Of a stretch of DNA of 64,000 nt, positions 43,427-52,480 are shown in pieces. The notes under the pieces are model-generated. The model saw only the letters and a program-made list of their open reading frames with translations. It was not told the DNA's origin and searched no databases. A program made the translations under genes and the position numbers. Origin of the DNA: JAKFDI01 sp036676235 (GTDB lineage: Bacteria > Pseudomonadota > Gammaproteobacteria > Burkholderiales > Burkholderiaceae_C); NCBI GenBank assembly GCA_036676235.1, contig JAKFDI010000040.1:1-64000 (forward strand), written 5' to 3'. Each line of letters begins with the position of its first letter. The stretch's first letter is position 1.

Positions 43427-43532
43427 AACGTTCAGACACATCCGGTACAGCGCCACTGGCGGTCGCGGCCTAGCATCGATTCACGAAGCGCCGGGTGCAT
43501 CACCCGCGCTCGCATCGATGGAGGAGCGTGTC

Positions 43533-44150
43533 ATGAACCCAGCCTGTCGATGGATGGCCGCTGCGGCGGCCGCGATGTGCGTTCCCTGGGCCGCTGCTGC
43601 TGACGAAACGACTGACGCGGCAGACCGGGCTTCCACCTGGCCGCGCTGGCAGGGCCGCCTGTCGCTCGGCAGCACCGGTTCGCTGTTGCGCGTCGATCCG
43701 GGCACGCCACGGCAGGACGACCGGTCGCCCAGCCTCAGCCTGATGGGCGACTATTACCTCACGCGCAGTGGCTGGGGCTTCACCGAAAGCGGCGGCTTTC
43801 GCGCCACCAGCGGTGTGGTGCTGGGTCATGGCGCGCACACCCTGCTTTCGCTGAGCGCGGCGCCGACCCGCCGGGGCTTGAGCGTGCACGAATACCGCCT
43901 GGGCGCGATCGGGCCGCAAGTGCCGCGCGACGCGGCGCGCGAAACGGGCACGTCCGCCTACCTCGGCCTCGGCTACACCGGGTTCTCACGCGGCGGCTGG
44001 GGCTTCAGCGCCGATGTGGGGCTGCTGTCGCGGTCGCCCGATGGCGCCCGGCTTGGCCGCGCCGCCGGCAGCACGCAGAACCTCGACGAGGCCTTGCGCG
44101 CGATGCGGCTGGCCCCACTTGTGCAGGTGGGCGTGTCTTACGCATTCTGA
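43533..44150 (+). CDS. Predicted outer-membrane beta-barrel-like protein
   Basis: This 205-residue protein has a signal peptide (MAAAAAAMCVPWAAA, cleavage before DET) and then alternating stretches such as WQGRLSLGSTGSLLRV, LSLMGDYYLTRSGWGF and TSAYLGLGYTGFSRGGWGFSADVGLLSR. It ends in QVGVSYAF with a terminal Phe, as expected of outer-membrane barrels recognised by BamA. The start at 43533 has ggagg upstream. It is inserted between prmC and grxD, where close relatives usually have no gene. Function unknown. Confidence 0.8.
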   Translation: MNPACRWMAAAAAAMCVPWAAAADETTDAADRASTWPRWQGRLSLGSTGSLLRVDPGTPRQDDRSPSLSLMGDYYLTRSGWGFTESGGFRATSGVVLGHGAHTLLSLSAAPTRRGLSVHEYRLGAIGPQVPRDAARETGTSAYLGLGYTGFSRGGWGFSADVGLLSRSPDGARLGRAAGSTQNLDEALRAMRLAPLVQVGVSYAF

Positions 44151-44272
44151 GCGGCTGACGCGCGTCAACCGCTGCCTGCGCAGCGCCGTGGGGCCATGCC
44201 CTTTGCCGTAAGCTTCTTCTCTTTCGCCCCCCCTCTTTTCCCATCACTACGCCCGCCGGAGGCAACCGAACC

Positions 44273-44590
44273 ATGAGCGACGTTCAACAACGCATCGACG
44301 ATCTCGTCAAATCCAACCGCGTGGTGCTTTTCATGAAGGGCACCGCCCAGTTCCCGATGTGCGGTTTCTCGGGCCGTGCGATCCAGATCCTCAAGGCCTG
44401 CGGCGTCGAAGACCTGCAAACCGTCAACGTGCTCGAAGACGAAGGCGTTCGCCAGGGCATCAAGGAATACGCCAACTGGCCGACCATTCCGCAGCTCTAC
44501 GTCAAGGGCGAATTCGTCGGCGGCTCGGACATCCTGATGGAGATGTACGAGGCCGGCGAGCTGCAGCAGGTGCTCAAGGCCGAGGCCTGA
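44273..44590 (+). CDS. grxD: Monothiol glutaredoxin (Grx4 type)
   Basis: This 105-residue glutaredoxin has the monothiol active site Cys30-Gly-Phe-Ser33, and the glutathione-binding WPTIPQLYVKGEFVGGSDI. Such proteins carry a bridging [2Fe-2S] cluster with glutathione and hand it to target proteins. A purine-rich stretch (cggaggc) precedes the ATG. ubiX starts 4 bp downstream. Confidence 0.96.
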   Translation: MSDVQQRIDDLVKSNRVVLFMKGTAQFPMCGFSGRAIQILKACGVEDLQTVNVLEDEGVRQGIKEYANWPTIPQLYVKGEFVGGSDILMEMYEAGELQQVLKAEA

Positions 44591-44594
44591 CCGT

Positions 44595-45167
44595 TTGTCT
44601 GCTTTGCCACGCCGGGTGGTCGTCGGCCTCACCGGCGCGACGGGTGCGGCCTATGCGCTGCGCTTGCTCGACCGGCTTAAGGCCGCAGGACGCGAAACGC
44701 ACCTCGTCGCCACGCCGGCGGGCGTGCTGAGCGCCCACCATGAACTCGGCCTCGGCCGCGAGGCGCTCGAAGCGCGTGCCGACCACGCCTACAAGCCGGC
44801 CGATATCGGCGCAGCGATTGCGAGCGGCTCCTTCGCCACTGAAGCGATGGTGATCGCGCCGTGCTCGATGAGAACACTGGCGGCCGTCGCGCACGGTCTG
44901 TCCGACAACCTGCTCACGCGCGCCGCCGACGTGACGCTCAAGGAGCGCCGGCGCCTGATACTGATGGTGCGCGAGACGCCCTTCAACCTCGCCCACCTGC
45001 GCAACATGACCGCCGTGACCGAGATGGGCGGCATCGTGTTCCCGCCGCTGCCGGCCTTCTATCACCGGCCGCAGACGATCGACGAACTGGTCGACGACAC
45101 GGTGGAGCGCGTGCTCGCGCTGATCGGCGTGGAAAGCGCGGCACCCAAGCCCTGGAACGGGCTCTGA
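44595..45167 (+). CDS. ubiX: Flavin prenyltransferase UbiX
   Basis: UbiX makes prenylated FMN, the cofactor that UbiD needs to decarboxylate the ubiquinone precursor. The flavodoxin-like fold is marked by VVVGLTGATGAAYALRLLD, the conserved IAPCSMRTLAAVAHG and the C-terminal RETPFNLAHLRNM and YHRPQTIDELVD. Length is 190 residues. The start is TTG (44595 or 44604); no ATG lies before the Rossmann strand. The gene follows grxD closely and converges with the transglycosylase gene. Confidence 0.94.
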   Translation: MSALPRRVVVGLTGATGAAYALRLLDRLKAAGRETHLVATPAGVLSAHHELGLGREALEARADHAYKPADIGAAIASGSFATEAMVIAPCSMRTLAAVAHGLSDNLLTRAADVTLKERRRLILMVRETPFNLAHLRNMTAVTEMGGIVFPPLPAFYHRPQTIDELVDDTVERVLALIGVESAAPKPWNGL

Positions 45168-45171
45168 ACGC

Positions 45172-45789
45172 TCAGGCTGCGGCGGGCGGCGTGTAAGCCC
45201 AGGCACGCCGCGCACCGAACACCAGCTTCGGATAGTGCGGCTTGCCACGGCTGCCGTTGTAGCGGCCGAGCGCGAGATACAGGTCGCCGCGCTCGATGTC
45301 GAGATAGTGGCGCAGGATCACGCAGCCGAAGCGCAGGTTGGTCTGCATGTGAAAGAGCTGGTGCACGCGGCCATCGCCGATGAGCCTTGCCCAGAACGGC
45401 ATGATCTGCATGTAGCCGCGCGCGCCGGCCGAGCTGATGGCGTACTTGCGAAAGCCGCTTTCCACCTGGATGAGGCCGAGCACCAGCGAGGTTTCGAGGC
45501 CGGCGCGCTTGCTCTCGTACCACACAGTCTCGAGAAACTCGACGCGGGTGGCATGCTCGGACATGCGGCGCTTCAGCCGGTTGCTCATGTCGCCGAGCCA
45601 GCGCAGGTAGGCGAGCCGGTTCTCGATCAGGTCGAACTGCGGCTTGGGCGGCGCGCTGTTGGCGATGGCCGCCGAGAGTGCCGAACGCACTGCATTGGCA
45701 AGCGGCTCCTCCACTTGCGCGGCCTGCGCCTCGCGACCAATCGCAAGCGCCAGCGGCGCGGCCAACAGCGCGCGCCGGCGCAGGGTCAT
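45172..45789 (-). CDS. Exported lytic transglycosylase
   Basis: This 205-residue protein has a Tat/Sec-like signal (MTLRRRALLAAPLALAIG, then AQA) and an SLT domain of family 1. The catalytic Glu110-Ser111 lies in GLIQVESGFR, followed by SAGARGYMQIMP and LALGRYNGSRG. It cuts the glycan chains of peptidoglycan in the periplasm. The ATG at 45789 overlaps the proS stop as ATGA, so the gene is coupled to proS, an order seen across Burkholderiales. Confidence 0.9.
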   Translation of the reverse strand: MTLRRRALLAAPLALAIGREAQAAQVEEPLANAVRSALSAAIANSAPPKPQFDLIENRLAYLRWLGDMSNRLKRRMSEHATRVEFLETVWYESKRAGLETSLVLGLIQVESGFRKYAISSAGARGYMQIMPFWARLIGDGRVHQLFHMQTNLRFGCVILRHYLDIERGDLYLALGRYNGSRGKPHYPKLVFGARRAWAYTPPAAA

Positions 45790-47531
45790 GCGCCCAGCTT
45801 GGCCTTCACCAAGGCGGCCATGTCGGCGGCGGCAATCGCGGTCGCCTGCGCGTCGCGTCGGCCTTGGTATTCGACCTTGCCGTCCTTCAGCCCGCGATCG
45901 GAAATCACGACGCGGTGCGGCACGCCGATCAATTCCCAGTCTGCGAACATGGCGCCGGGGCGCTCGCCGCGGTCGTCGAGCATCACGTCGATGTCTTGCG
46001 CCTGCAGCTCGTCGTGCAGTGCGTCGGCCGCGACCTTCACGTCCGCGGAGCGGTCGTAGCCAATGGGGCAGATCACCACTGCAAAGGGCGCGATGGCATC
46101 GGGCCAGATGATTCCGCGCTCGTCGTTGTTCTGCTCGATGGCCGCGCCCAGGATGCGCGTGACGCCGATGCCGTAGCAGCCCATCTCCATGAACTGCGGC
46201 TTGCCGTTCTCGTCGAGGTAGGTGGCGCCCATCGCCTGCGAGTACTTGGTGCCGAGGTAGAACACATGGCCCACCTCGATGCCGCGCTGGATCGCAAGCA
46301 TGCCGCGGCCGTCGGGCGACGGATCGCCTTCGACCACGTCGCGGATGTCGGCCACGAGCGCCGGCTCGGGCAGGTCGCGACCCCAGTTCACGCCAGTGAA
46401 GTGAAAGTCGCCCTCGTTGGCGCCGCAGACGAAGTCGCTCATGTTCGCGACGGTGCGGTCGGCGACCACCATGACCGGCTTCTTCGTGCCGATCGGGCCA
46501 AGATAGCCGGGCTTGCAGCCGAAGTGGTCCTCGATCTCGGCGATGGTGGCGAAGCGATAGCCGTCCTTCAGCCCCGGCACCTTCGACGCCTTCACTTCGT
46601 TGAGCGAATGATCGCCGCGCACGAGCAGCAGCCACACGGTGGTCTTGGCCAAGTCGCCGGCCGCGTTCTTCTCGTCGGTGGCAAGCACCAGCGACTTCAC
46701 GGTCTGCGCGAGCGGCAGCTTCAGCAGATCGGCCACGTCCTCGCAGGTGCTCTTGCCCGGCGTGGGCGTCTTCGCCAATGCCTGCGCCGGTGCTGCACGC
46801 TGCGCGATCAGCGGCAGCGCCTCGGCGAGTTCGATGTTGGCGGCGTAGTCGGAATCGGGGCAGTAGACGATGGCGTCTTCGCCCGTCTCGGCGATCACCT
46901 GAAACTCATGCGAGCGGTCGCCGCCGATCGCGCCGGTGTCGGCAGCGACGGCGCGGAAGGTGAGGCCCATGCGCTCGAAGATGCGCACATAGGCGGCGTA
47001 CATCGCGTCGTAGCTGCGGCCGGCGGCATCGACATCGCGGTCGAAGGAATACGCGTCCTTCATCGTGAACTCGCGCCCGCGCATCACGCCGAAGCGCGGG
47101 CGGCGTTCGTCGCGAAACTTGGTCTGGATGTGATAGAAATTTTTCGGCAGCGCGCGGTAGCTGCGCAGCTCCTGTCGCGCGATGTCGGTGATGACTTCTT
47201 CACTCGTCGGCTGGATGATGAAGTCGCGCTGGTGGCGATCTTTCACGCGCAGCAACTCCGGCCCCATCTTGTCGAAGCGCCCCGTCTCCTGCCACAGCTC
47301 GGCCGGCTGCACCACAGGCATCAGAAGCTCGACCGCGCCGGCACGATTCATCTCGTCGCGAATGATGTGCTCGATCTTGCGGATCACCCGCAGACCCATC
47401 GGCATGTAGCTGTAGATGCCGGCACCGAGCCGCTTGATGAAACCTGCGCGCATCATCAGCTGGTGGCTGATCACTTCCGCATCGGCAGGCGCTTCCTTGA
47501 GCGTGGAAACGAAGAATCTGGAGGCTTTCAT
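45786..47531 (-). CDS. proS: Prolyl-tRNA synthetase, bacterial type with insertion domain
   Basis: This 581-residue class II synthetase charges tRNA-Pro. Motif 2 lies in TKFRDERRPRFGVMRGREFTMKDAYSF, and the bacterial-type editing insertion (INS, about 225-405) contains the YbaK-like domain with KSLVLATDEKN and HVFYLGTKYSQ later. Motif 3 is GCYGIGVTRILGA and the C-terminal anticodon domain follows. The start was set at the ATG at 47531 (MKASRFFVSTLKEAP), the universal ProRS N-terminus; an ATG 51 bases earlier adds a junk extension. It is divergent from rppH. Confidence 0.97.
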   Translation of the reverse strand: MKASRFFVSTLKEAPADAEVISHQLMMRAGFIKRLGAGIYSYMPMGLRVIRKIEHIIRDEMNRAGAVELLMPVVQPAELWQETGRFDKMGPELLRVKDRHQRDFIIQPTSEEVITDIARQELRSYRALPKNFYHIQTKFRDERRPRFGVMRGREFTMKDAYSFDRDVDAAGRSYDAMYAAYVRIFERMGLTFRAVAADTGAIGGDRSHEFQVIAETGEDAIVYCPDSDYAANIELAEALPLIAQRAAPAQALAKTPTPGKSTCEDVADLLKLPLAQTVKSLVLATDEKNAAGDLAKTTVWLLLVRGDHSLNEVKASKVPGLKDGYRFATIAEIEDHFGCKPGYLGPIGTKKPVMVVADRTVANMSDFVCGANEGDFHFTGVNWGRDLPEPALVADIRDVVEGDPSPDGRGMLAIQRGIEVGHVFYLGTKYSQAMGATYLDENGKPQFMEMGCYGIGVTRILGAAIEQNNDERGIIWPDAIAPFAVVICPIGYDRSADVKVAADALHDELQAQDIDVMLDDRGERPGAMFADWELIGVPHRVVISDRGLKDGKVEYQGRRDAQATAIAAADMAALVKAKLGA

Positions 47532-47658
47532 CGGGGCGCGAAAGACGCGAAAAGGAAGGGGGAAAAAAGCACGTGCGGCCAATGTGCGGGAAACCCAAGG
47601 GGTTGATTCCCGTCATGCCGGTGCAATAATCGTTTCAACGAGAATTTTGGGGTTGATT

Positions 47659-48258
47659 ATGCTCGACCGTGAAGGGTTCAGACCCAACGTCGGCATCATC
47701 CTGCTCAACCACAAGAGCCAGGTTTTCTGGGGCAAACGCATACGCACCCACTCCTGGCAGTTCCCGCAAGGGGGCATCAAATACGGTGAGACGCCTGAGC
47801 AGGCGATGTTCCGCGAACTCCACGAAGAGGTGGGGTTGGTGCCGGACCATGTACGCATCATTGCTCGCACGCGCGACTGGTTGCGCTACGAGGTTCCGGA
47901 CCATTTCATTCGCCGCGATGCGCGTGGTCATTACCGCGGGCAAAAGCAGATCTGGTATCTGCTTCAACTCGTCGGGCGCGACAGCGACATGAACCTGCGC
48001 GCTTCCGACAAACCCGAGTTCGACGCCTGGCGCTGGAACGAATACTGGGTGCCGCTCGAAGTGGTGATCGAGTTCAAGCGCGACGTGTACCAGATGGCGC
48101 TCACCGAACTCGCGCGCTATCTGCCGCGCGGCATGCACCACAACCGCTACCTGCGCTCGGGCATGCGCCCGCATCACCGCGACGAAGAACCGCCTGCCAC
48201 GAACGGCGCGCAGGCCGCCGGCAGCGCGCTTCCCGAGTCCGACGTTTCGGTGGAGTGA
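47659..48258 (+). CDS. rppH: RNA pyrophosphohydrolase (Nudix)
   Basis: RppH removes pyrophosphate from the 5' end of mRNAs and so starts their decay by RNase E. The Nudix box runs from Gly38 to Leu60 with Glu44, Arg52, Glu53, Glu56 and Glu57 all in place. The N-terminal MLDREGFRPNVGIIL is typical of RppH. Length is 199 residues including a variable C-tail. A -10-like caataat lies about 30 bases upstream in the divergent region with proS. Confidence 0.95.
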   Translation: MLDREGFRPNVGIILLNHKSQVFWGKRIRTHSWQFPQGGIKYGETPEQAMFRELHEEVGLVPDHVRIIARTRDWLRYEVPDHFIRRDARGHYRGQKQIWYLLQLVGRDSDMNLRASDKPEFDAWRWNEYWVPLEVVIEFKRDVYQMALTELARYLPRGMHHNRYLRSGMRPHHRDEEPPATNGAQAAGSALPESDVSVE

Positions 48259-48279
48259 TCCGGCGCCGCGCTCGGCGTA

Positions 48280-49398
48280 TCAGCCGAGCACGAGGTTGTC
48301 GCGGTGGATCATCTCCGGCTCGGCGCTGAAGCCGAGCAGCCGCTCGAAATCGCTCGACGGCCGGCGCGCGATCAGGCGCGCCTCGCCGCTCGAATAGTTC
48401 GATAGCCCGCGCGCGATCTCCACGCCCCGCGTGCTGCACACCGCGATCACATCGCCGCGCTGGAAGTCGCCACGCACCTCCATCACGCCGATCGGCAGCA
48501 GGCTCTTGCCGTCGTCGCGCAGCTTCGCCACCGCCCCGTCGTCGACGAGCACGGCCCCGTGCAGCTGCAGATGGGCCGCTATCCATTGCTTGCGAGCAGC
48601 GAGCTTTTGCGTCGGCGCTATCAGCGCGGTGCCGATGGCCTCGCCGTTCATGAGGCGCAGCAGCACATCGGGTTCGCGCCCCGACGCGATCACGGTGCTC
48701 GCACCGCTGCGTGCTGCGCGCTTGGCGGCCAGCACCTTGGTGATCATGCCGCCCTTGCCGATGCTGGACCCGGCGCCGCCGGCCATGCGTTCGAGCTCGG
48801 GCGCGCCGGCGTTCGCTTCGTCGATGAAGCGCGCCTGCGCGTCGCGGCGCGGGTCGGCTGAATACAGCCCATCCTGATCGGTGAGGATCACCAGCAGATC
48901 GGCCTCGATCAAGTTGGCGACCAGCGCGCCGAGCGTGTCGTTGTCGCCGACCTTGATCTCGTCGTTGACCACCGTGTCGTTCTCGTTGATCACGGGAATC
49001 ACGTGCAGGCCGAGCAAGGTCAGCAGCGTCGAGCGCGCATTCAGATAGCGCTCGCGGTCGGCCAGGTCGGCGTGAGTGAGCAGCACCTGGGCGCTACCCA
49101 TGCCGTGCTCGCGCAGCTTGGTTTCATACATCTGCGCCAGACCCATCTGGCCGACGGCAGCGGCCGCCTGCAATTCATGCAGCTCTTTCGGCCGCACGGT
49201 CCAGCCGAGGCGCTTCATGCCTTCGGCGATGGCGCCGCTCGAGACCATCACCACCTCGCGACCCTGCTGCGCCAGTGCTGCGAGCTGGCGGCACCAGTTG
49301 TCGATCGCCTGCGCATCGATGCCGCGGCCCTCGTTCGTGACGAGGCTCGAGCCGACCTTCACGACGATGCGGCGTGCGCTCTTGCCGGCCGCGCTCAT
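48280..49398 (-). CDS. proB: Glutamate 5-kinase
   Basis: This is the first step of proline synthesis: ATP-dependent phosphorylation of glutamate. The amino-acid kinase domain has IVVKVGSSLVTNEGRG, the substrate region INENDTVVNDEIKVGDND and the nucleotide region ILTDQDGLYSADPR. A C-terminal PUA domain (about 280-365) is present as in E. coli ProB. Length is 372. The ATG at 49398 overlaps the obgE stop as ATGA, so it is coupled to obgE. proA is not in the window. Confidence 0.96.
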   Translation of the reverse strand: MSAAGKSARRIVVKVGSSLVTNEGRGIDAQAIDNWCRQLAALAQQGREVVMVSSGAIAEGMKRLGWTVRPKELHELQAAAAVGQMGLAQMYETKLREHGMGSAQVLLTHADLADRERYLNARSTLLTLLGLHVIPVINENDTVVNDEIKVGDNDTLGALVANLIEADLLVILTDQDGLYSADPRRDAQARFIDEANAGAPELERMAGGAGSSIGKGGMITKVLAAKRAARSGASTVIASGREPDVLLRLMNGEAIGTALIAPTQKLAARKQWIAAHLQLHGAVLVDDGAVAKLRDDGKSLLPIGVMEVRGDFQRGDVIAVCSTRGVEIARGLSNYSSGEARLIARRPSSDFERLLGFSAEPEMIHRDNLVLG

Positions 49399-50474
49399 GA
49401 TGCGTCGTCGGGTGCGGCGTCGGAAGCCACGAAGCGAGGATCGGGATCGTCGGGCACGACGTTGCGCACCTGCGCGACGTGCCGGTACACCGCCTGCACC
49501 AGACCTTCGCAGCCTTCACGCGTGAGCGCGGAAATCTGGAACACCGGGCCCTTCCACCGGAAGCGCTTGACGAAGTCCTTCACGCGCTGTTCGCGCTCCT
49601 CGGCCGGCACCATGTCCAGCTTGTTGAGCACCAGCCAGCGCGGCTTGTCGTGCAGCGCCGCGTCGTACTTCTTCAGTTCCTTGACGATGGCCTTGGCCTG
49701 CGCCACCGGATCGACGGCATCGTCGAAGGGCGCGACGTCGACGATGTGCAGCAGCAGATGCGTGCGCTGCAGATGGCGCAGGAACAGGTGCCCGAGGCCC
49801 GCGCCTTCTGAGGCCCCCTCGATCAGGCCCGGAATGTCGGCCACCACGAAACTCTTCTCGGGCGCCACACGCACCACGCCAAGGTTGGGATGCAGGGTGG
49901 TGAATGGGTAGTCGGCGATCTTCGGCCGCGCGTTGGAGATGGCGGCGATCAGCGTCGACTTGCCGGCGTTCGGCATGCCGAGCAAGCCGACATCGGCCAG
50001 CACGCGAAGCTCGAGCTTCAGCTTGCGCTGCGTCCCCGGCCAGCCCGGTGTCTTCTGTCGCGGCGCACGATTCGTGCTGGTCTTGAAATGCAGGTTGCCG
50101 AAGCCGCCGTCGCCACCCTTGGCGAGCAGCACGCGCTCGTCGGGGACCAGCAGCTCGGCGATCACGTCCTCGGTCTCGGCATCCTTGATGATCGTGCCCA
50201 TCGGCATGCGCAGCACGATATCGTCGGCCGCCGCGCCGTACTGATCAGAGCCGCGGCCGCTTTCGCCGTTGCGGGCTTCGTGCCGGCGCGCGTAGCGAAA
50301 GTCGATCAGCGTGTTCAGGTTGCGGTCGCCCACGGCATAGACACTACCGCCGCGCCCGCCGTCGCCGCCGTTCGGTCCACCGAAGGGGATGAACTTCTCG
50401 CGGCGAAAGCTCATGCAGCCACTGCCGCCGTTGCCGGCGATCACGTCGATGGTCGCTTCGTCGACGAACTTCAT
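49395..50474 (-). CDS. obgE: Obg/CgtA ribosome-assembly GTPase
   Basis: This is an essential GTPase of 50S assembly and stress signalling. The Gly-rich Obg fold (GNGGSGCMSFRREKFIPFGGPNGG) opens the protein, followed by the GTPase G1 motif GMPNAGKSTL, switch region DYPFTTLHPNLG, DIPGLIEGASEG and NKLD. The C-terminal tail is short and acidic. The start was set at the ATG at 50474 (MKFVDEATIDV), the family N-terminus; a longer frame upstream is unsupported. It lies downstream of rplU-rpmA, with a terminator between. Confidence 0.97.
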   Translation of the reverse strand: MKFVDEATIDVIAGNGGSGCMSFRREKFIPFGGPNGGDGGRGGSVYAVGDRNLNTLIDFRYARRHEARNGESGRGSDQYGAAADDIVLRMPMGTIIKDAETEDVIAELLVPDERVLLAKGGDGGFGNLHFKTSTNRAPRQKTPGWPGTQRKLKLELRVLADVGLLGMPNAGKSTLIAAISNARPKIADYPFTTLHPNLGVVRVAPEKSFVVADIPGLIEGASEGAGLGHLFLRHLQRTHLLLHIVDVAPFDDAVDPVAQAKAIVKELKKYDAALHDKPRWLVLNKLDMVPAEEREQRVKDFVKRFRWKGPVFQISALTREGCEGLVQAVYRHVAQVRNVVPDDPDPRFVASDAAPDDAS

Positions 50475-50565
50475 GTCTGGGTATCGCTTCCCGAAGGGCG
50501 CGTGGCGCCCGGCTGGTGGTGGAGATCGGCCGCAGCCGAACTGCGAACGATGGTAATGCAGGCCC

Positions 50566-50593
50566 AAAAAACAAGCCCCGGCAGGCCGGGGCT
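50566..50593 (-). terminator. Intrinsic terminator after rplU-rpmA
   Basis: A perfect 8-bp stem (agccccgg 50574-50581, ccggggct 50586-50593) has a 4-base loop; on the minus strand it is followed by a T-rich run (ttgtttttt). It lies between rpmA and obgE and should end most transcripts of the ribosomal-protein pair, leaving obgE-proB to read-through or its own promoter. Confidence 0.8.
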
Positions 50594-50616
50594 CGTTCGG
50601 TGCCGTGCAGGCTGCC

Positions 50617-50874
50617 TTACGGCGCCTTGATGGTCACCGTGGAACGGTTCTGCGGACCCTTGACGGCGAAGACGACTTCACCGTCGACCAACGCGAACAG
50701 CGTGTGGTCGCGGCCCATGCCGACGTTGGCGCCGGCGTGGAAGCGGGTGCCGCGCTGGCGCACGATGATCGACCCGGCCGAGACGGCCTGGCCGCCGAAA
50801 GCCTTCACGCCGAGCATCTTCGGCTGGGAATCACGGCCGTTCCGGGTGGAACCGCCGCCTTTTTTCTGTGCCAT
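50617..50874 (-). CDS. rpmA: 50S ribosomal protein L27
   Basis: L27 is an 85-residue ribosomal protein whose N-terminus reaches the peptidyl-transferase centre. MAQKKGGGSTRNGRDSQPK and the following GVKAFGGQAV and GSIIVRQRGTRFHAG are diagnostic. It starts 28 bp after rplU on the same strand, the usual L21-L27 pair. Confidence 0.98.
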   Translation of the reverse strand: MAQKKGGGSTRNGRDSQPKMLGVKAFGGQAVSAGSIIVRQRGTRFHAGANVGMGRDHTLFALVDGEVVFAVKGPQNRSTVTIKAP

Positions 50875-50902
50875 GACTTAACTCCTTGACTCTTGCCTGG
50901 CC

Positions 50903-51214
50903 TCAGGCGTTCACCGAGCCGATTTCCAGCTCCGTGAAGTTCTGGCGGTGGCCCTGCCGTTTCTGGTAGTGCTTGCGACGGCGCATCTTGAAGATGCGCA
51001 CCTTGTCGTGCCTGCCATGCGCCACCACGGTGGCCTTCACGCTTGCGCCCGCAACCAAGGGAGTCCCGACCTTCAGATCGGCGCCGGCACCCACTGCCAA
51101 CACCTGGTCGATCGTGATCTCTTGGCCAACATCCGCAGCAATCTGTTCTACCTTGATCTTTTCGCCGGCAGCAACCTTGTATTGCTTGCCACCGGTTTTT
51201 ATGACCGCGTACAT
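50903..51214 (-). CDS. rplU: 50S ribosomal protein L21
   Basis: L21 is a 103-residue primary 23S rRNA-binding protein. MYAVIKTGGKQYKV at the start and the basic C-terminal KMRRRKHYQKRQGHRQNFTEL identify it. The ATG at 51214 was chosen; an upstream frame extension has no support. A -10-like tatagt on the minus strand (51287-51292) lies about 75 bp upstream. Confidence 0.98.
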   Translation of the reverse strand: MYAVIKTGGKQYKVAAGEKIKVEQIAADVGQEITIDQVLAVGAGADLKVGTPLVAGASVKATVVAHGRHDKVRIFKMRRRKHYQKRQGHRQNFTELEIGSVNA

Positions 51215-51286
51215 ATCAGCCCTTTCGATGAATTCACTGCGCGCAACGAAAACGCAGCAGCCCCCACGTTCAACGCAGAGCCCGCG

Positions 51287-51292
51287 ACTATA
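51287..51292 (-). promoter_or_regulatory. -10-like box for rplU-rpmA
   Basis: The minus strand reads tatagt here, 73 bp upstream of rplU. No convincing -35 is visible. It is the best promoter candidate for the ribosomal-protein pair in the divergent region shared with ispB. Confidence 0.4.
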
Positions 51293-51390
51293 GCATGCGC
51301 GGCCCAGCCGGCCTCTTGCCCAGCGGCGCGCGCAGCGGACGCACAGCTTTGCCGGGCGTCGCCGAGCCGGCATTTATCACGGAGCGCGTT

Positions 51391-51396
51391 CCTATA
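51391..51396 (+). promoter_or_regulatory. -10 box of ispB
   Basis: A perfect tataat lies 30 bp before the TTG start of ispB. A -35 at normal spacing is weak. Together with the box on the other strand it divides the 211-bp divergent region between rplU and ispB. Confidence 0.55.
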
Positions 51397-51425
51397 ATCC
51401 GCGAGCTTCAATTCTCCGCAGCGCG

Positions 51426-52418
51426 TTGGCCGATCCCTCGAACCCTTCTGCGACCGCCCTCCAGGCGGTCGCGCTCGTCTCGGCCGACATGGCCGAGGTC
51501 GACGCCGTCATACAGCGGCGGCTCGCCTCCGACGTGGTGCTGATCAACCAGATCTCGCACTACATCATCAGCGCCGGCGGCAAGCGGGTGCGGCCGATGC
51601 TGGTGCTGCTGTTCGCCAACGCGCTCGGCTTCAAGGGCGCCGAGCGCTTCGAGCTGGCGGCCACCGTCGAGTTCATCCACACCGCAACGCTGCTGCACGA
51701 CGACGTGGTCGACGAGTCCGACCTTCGCCGCGGCCGCGAGACGGCCAACGCGCTGTTCGGCAACGCGGCCTCGGTGCTGGTGGGCGACTTTCTCTACTCG
51801 CGCGCGTTCCAGATGATGGTCTCGGTCAACCGCATGCGCGTGCTGGAGGTGCTGGCCGACGCGACCAACGTCATCGCCGAAGGCGAAGTACTGCAGCTGA
51901 TGAACATGCACGACCCCGACCTGTCGGTCGAGGACTACCTGCGCGTGATCCGCTTCAAGACCGCCAAGCTCTTCGAGGCAAGCGCCCGCCTTGGCGCCGT
52001 GCTGGCAGGCGTCGCGCCGGATGTGGAAGAAGCCTGCGCCGGCTACGGCCGCTCGCTGGGCACTGCATTTCAGTTGGTCGACGACCTGCTCGATTACGAA
52101 GGCGCGACCACCGAACTCGGCAAGAACGTCGGCGACGATCTGCGCGAAGGCAAGCCCACGCTGCCGCTGCTGGTGGCGATGGAGCGCGGCACCGCGGCCG
52201 AACGCAGCCTGATCCGCCATGCCATCGAACACGGTGAGGAACACCGGCTGGCCGAGATCGTTGCGATCGTGCGCCGCACCGGCGCCATCGAGGCGACGCG
52301 CGATGCCGCGCGGCACGAGGCGGACAAGGCGCAGCAGTGCCTCGCCGTACTTCCGGACTCGCCGTTTCGCGAGGCTCTGCTAGAATTCTGCGTTCGATCC
52401 GTCGACCGCTCTTCGTGA
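51426..52418 (+). CDS. ispB: Octaprenyl diphosphate synthase (polyprenyl synthetase)
   Basis: This 330-residue trans-prenyltransferase makes the long side chain of ubiquinone. The first Asp-rich motif is DDVVD (92-96) with the chain-length region before it (FIHTATLLH), and the second is DDLLD (219-223). The frame begins with a TTG (51426) and there is no upstream ATG. It is divergent from rplU as in many Proteobacteria, and is followed by a terminator-like hairpin and tRNA-Pro. Confidence 0.94.
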   Translation: MADPSNPSATALQAVALVSADMAEVDAVIQRRLASDVVLINQISHYIISAGGKRVRPMLVLLFANALGFKGAERFELAATVEFIHTATLLHDDVVDESDLRRGRETANALFGNAASVLVGDFLYSRAFQMMVSVNRMRVLEVLADATNVIAEGEVLQLMNMHDPDLSVEDYLRVIRFKTAKLFEASARLGAVLAGVAPDVEEACAGYGRSLGTAFQLVDDLLDYEGATTELGKNVGDDLREGKPTLPLLVAMERGTAAERSLIRHAIEHGEEHRLAEIVAIVRRTGAIEATRDAARHEADKAQQCLAVLPDSPFREALLEFCVRSVDRSS

Positions 52419-52449
52419 GTGATTCTTCGCGAGTGAGTCGATGACGAAA

Positions 52450-52475
52450 AAAGGCGCCGCATTCGTGGCGCCTTT
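52450..52475 (+). terminator. Terminator-like hairpin after ispB
   Basis: The 9-bp repeat aaaggcgcc (52450-52458) pairs with ggcgccttt (52467-52475) around an 8-base loop, with an A-run before and only three T after. It probably ends ispB transcripts; the T-run is short, so it is not certain. tRNA-Pro starts 6 bp later. Confidence 0.65.
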
Positions 52476-52480
52476 CAGAT

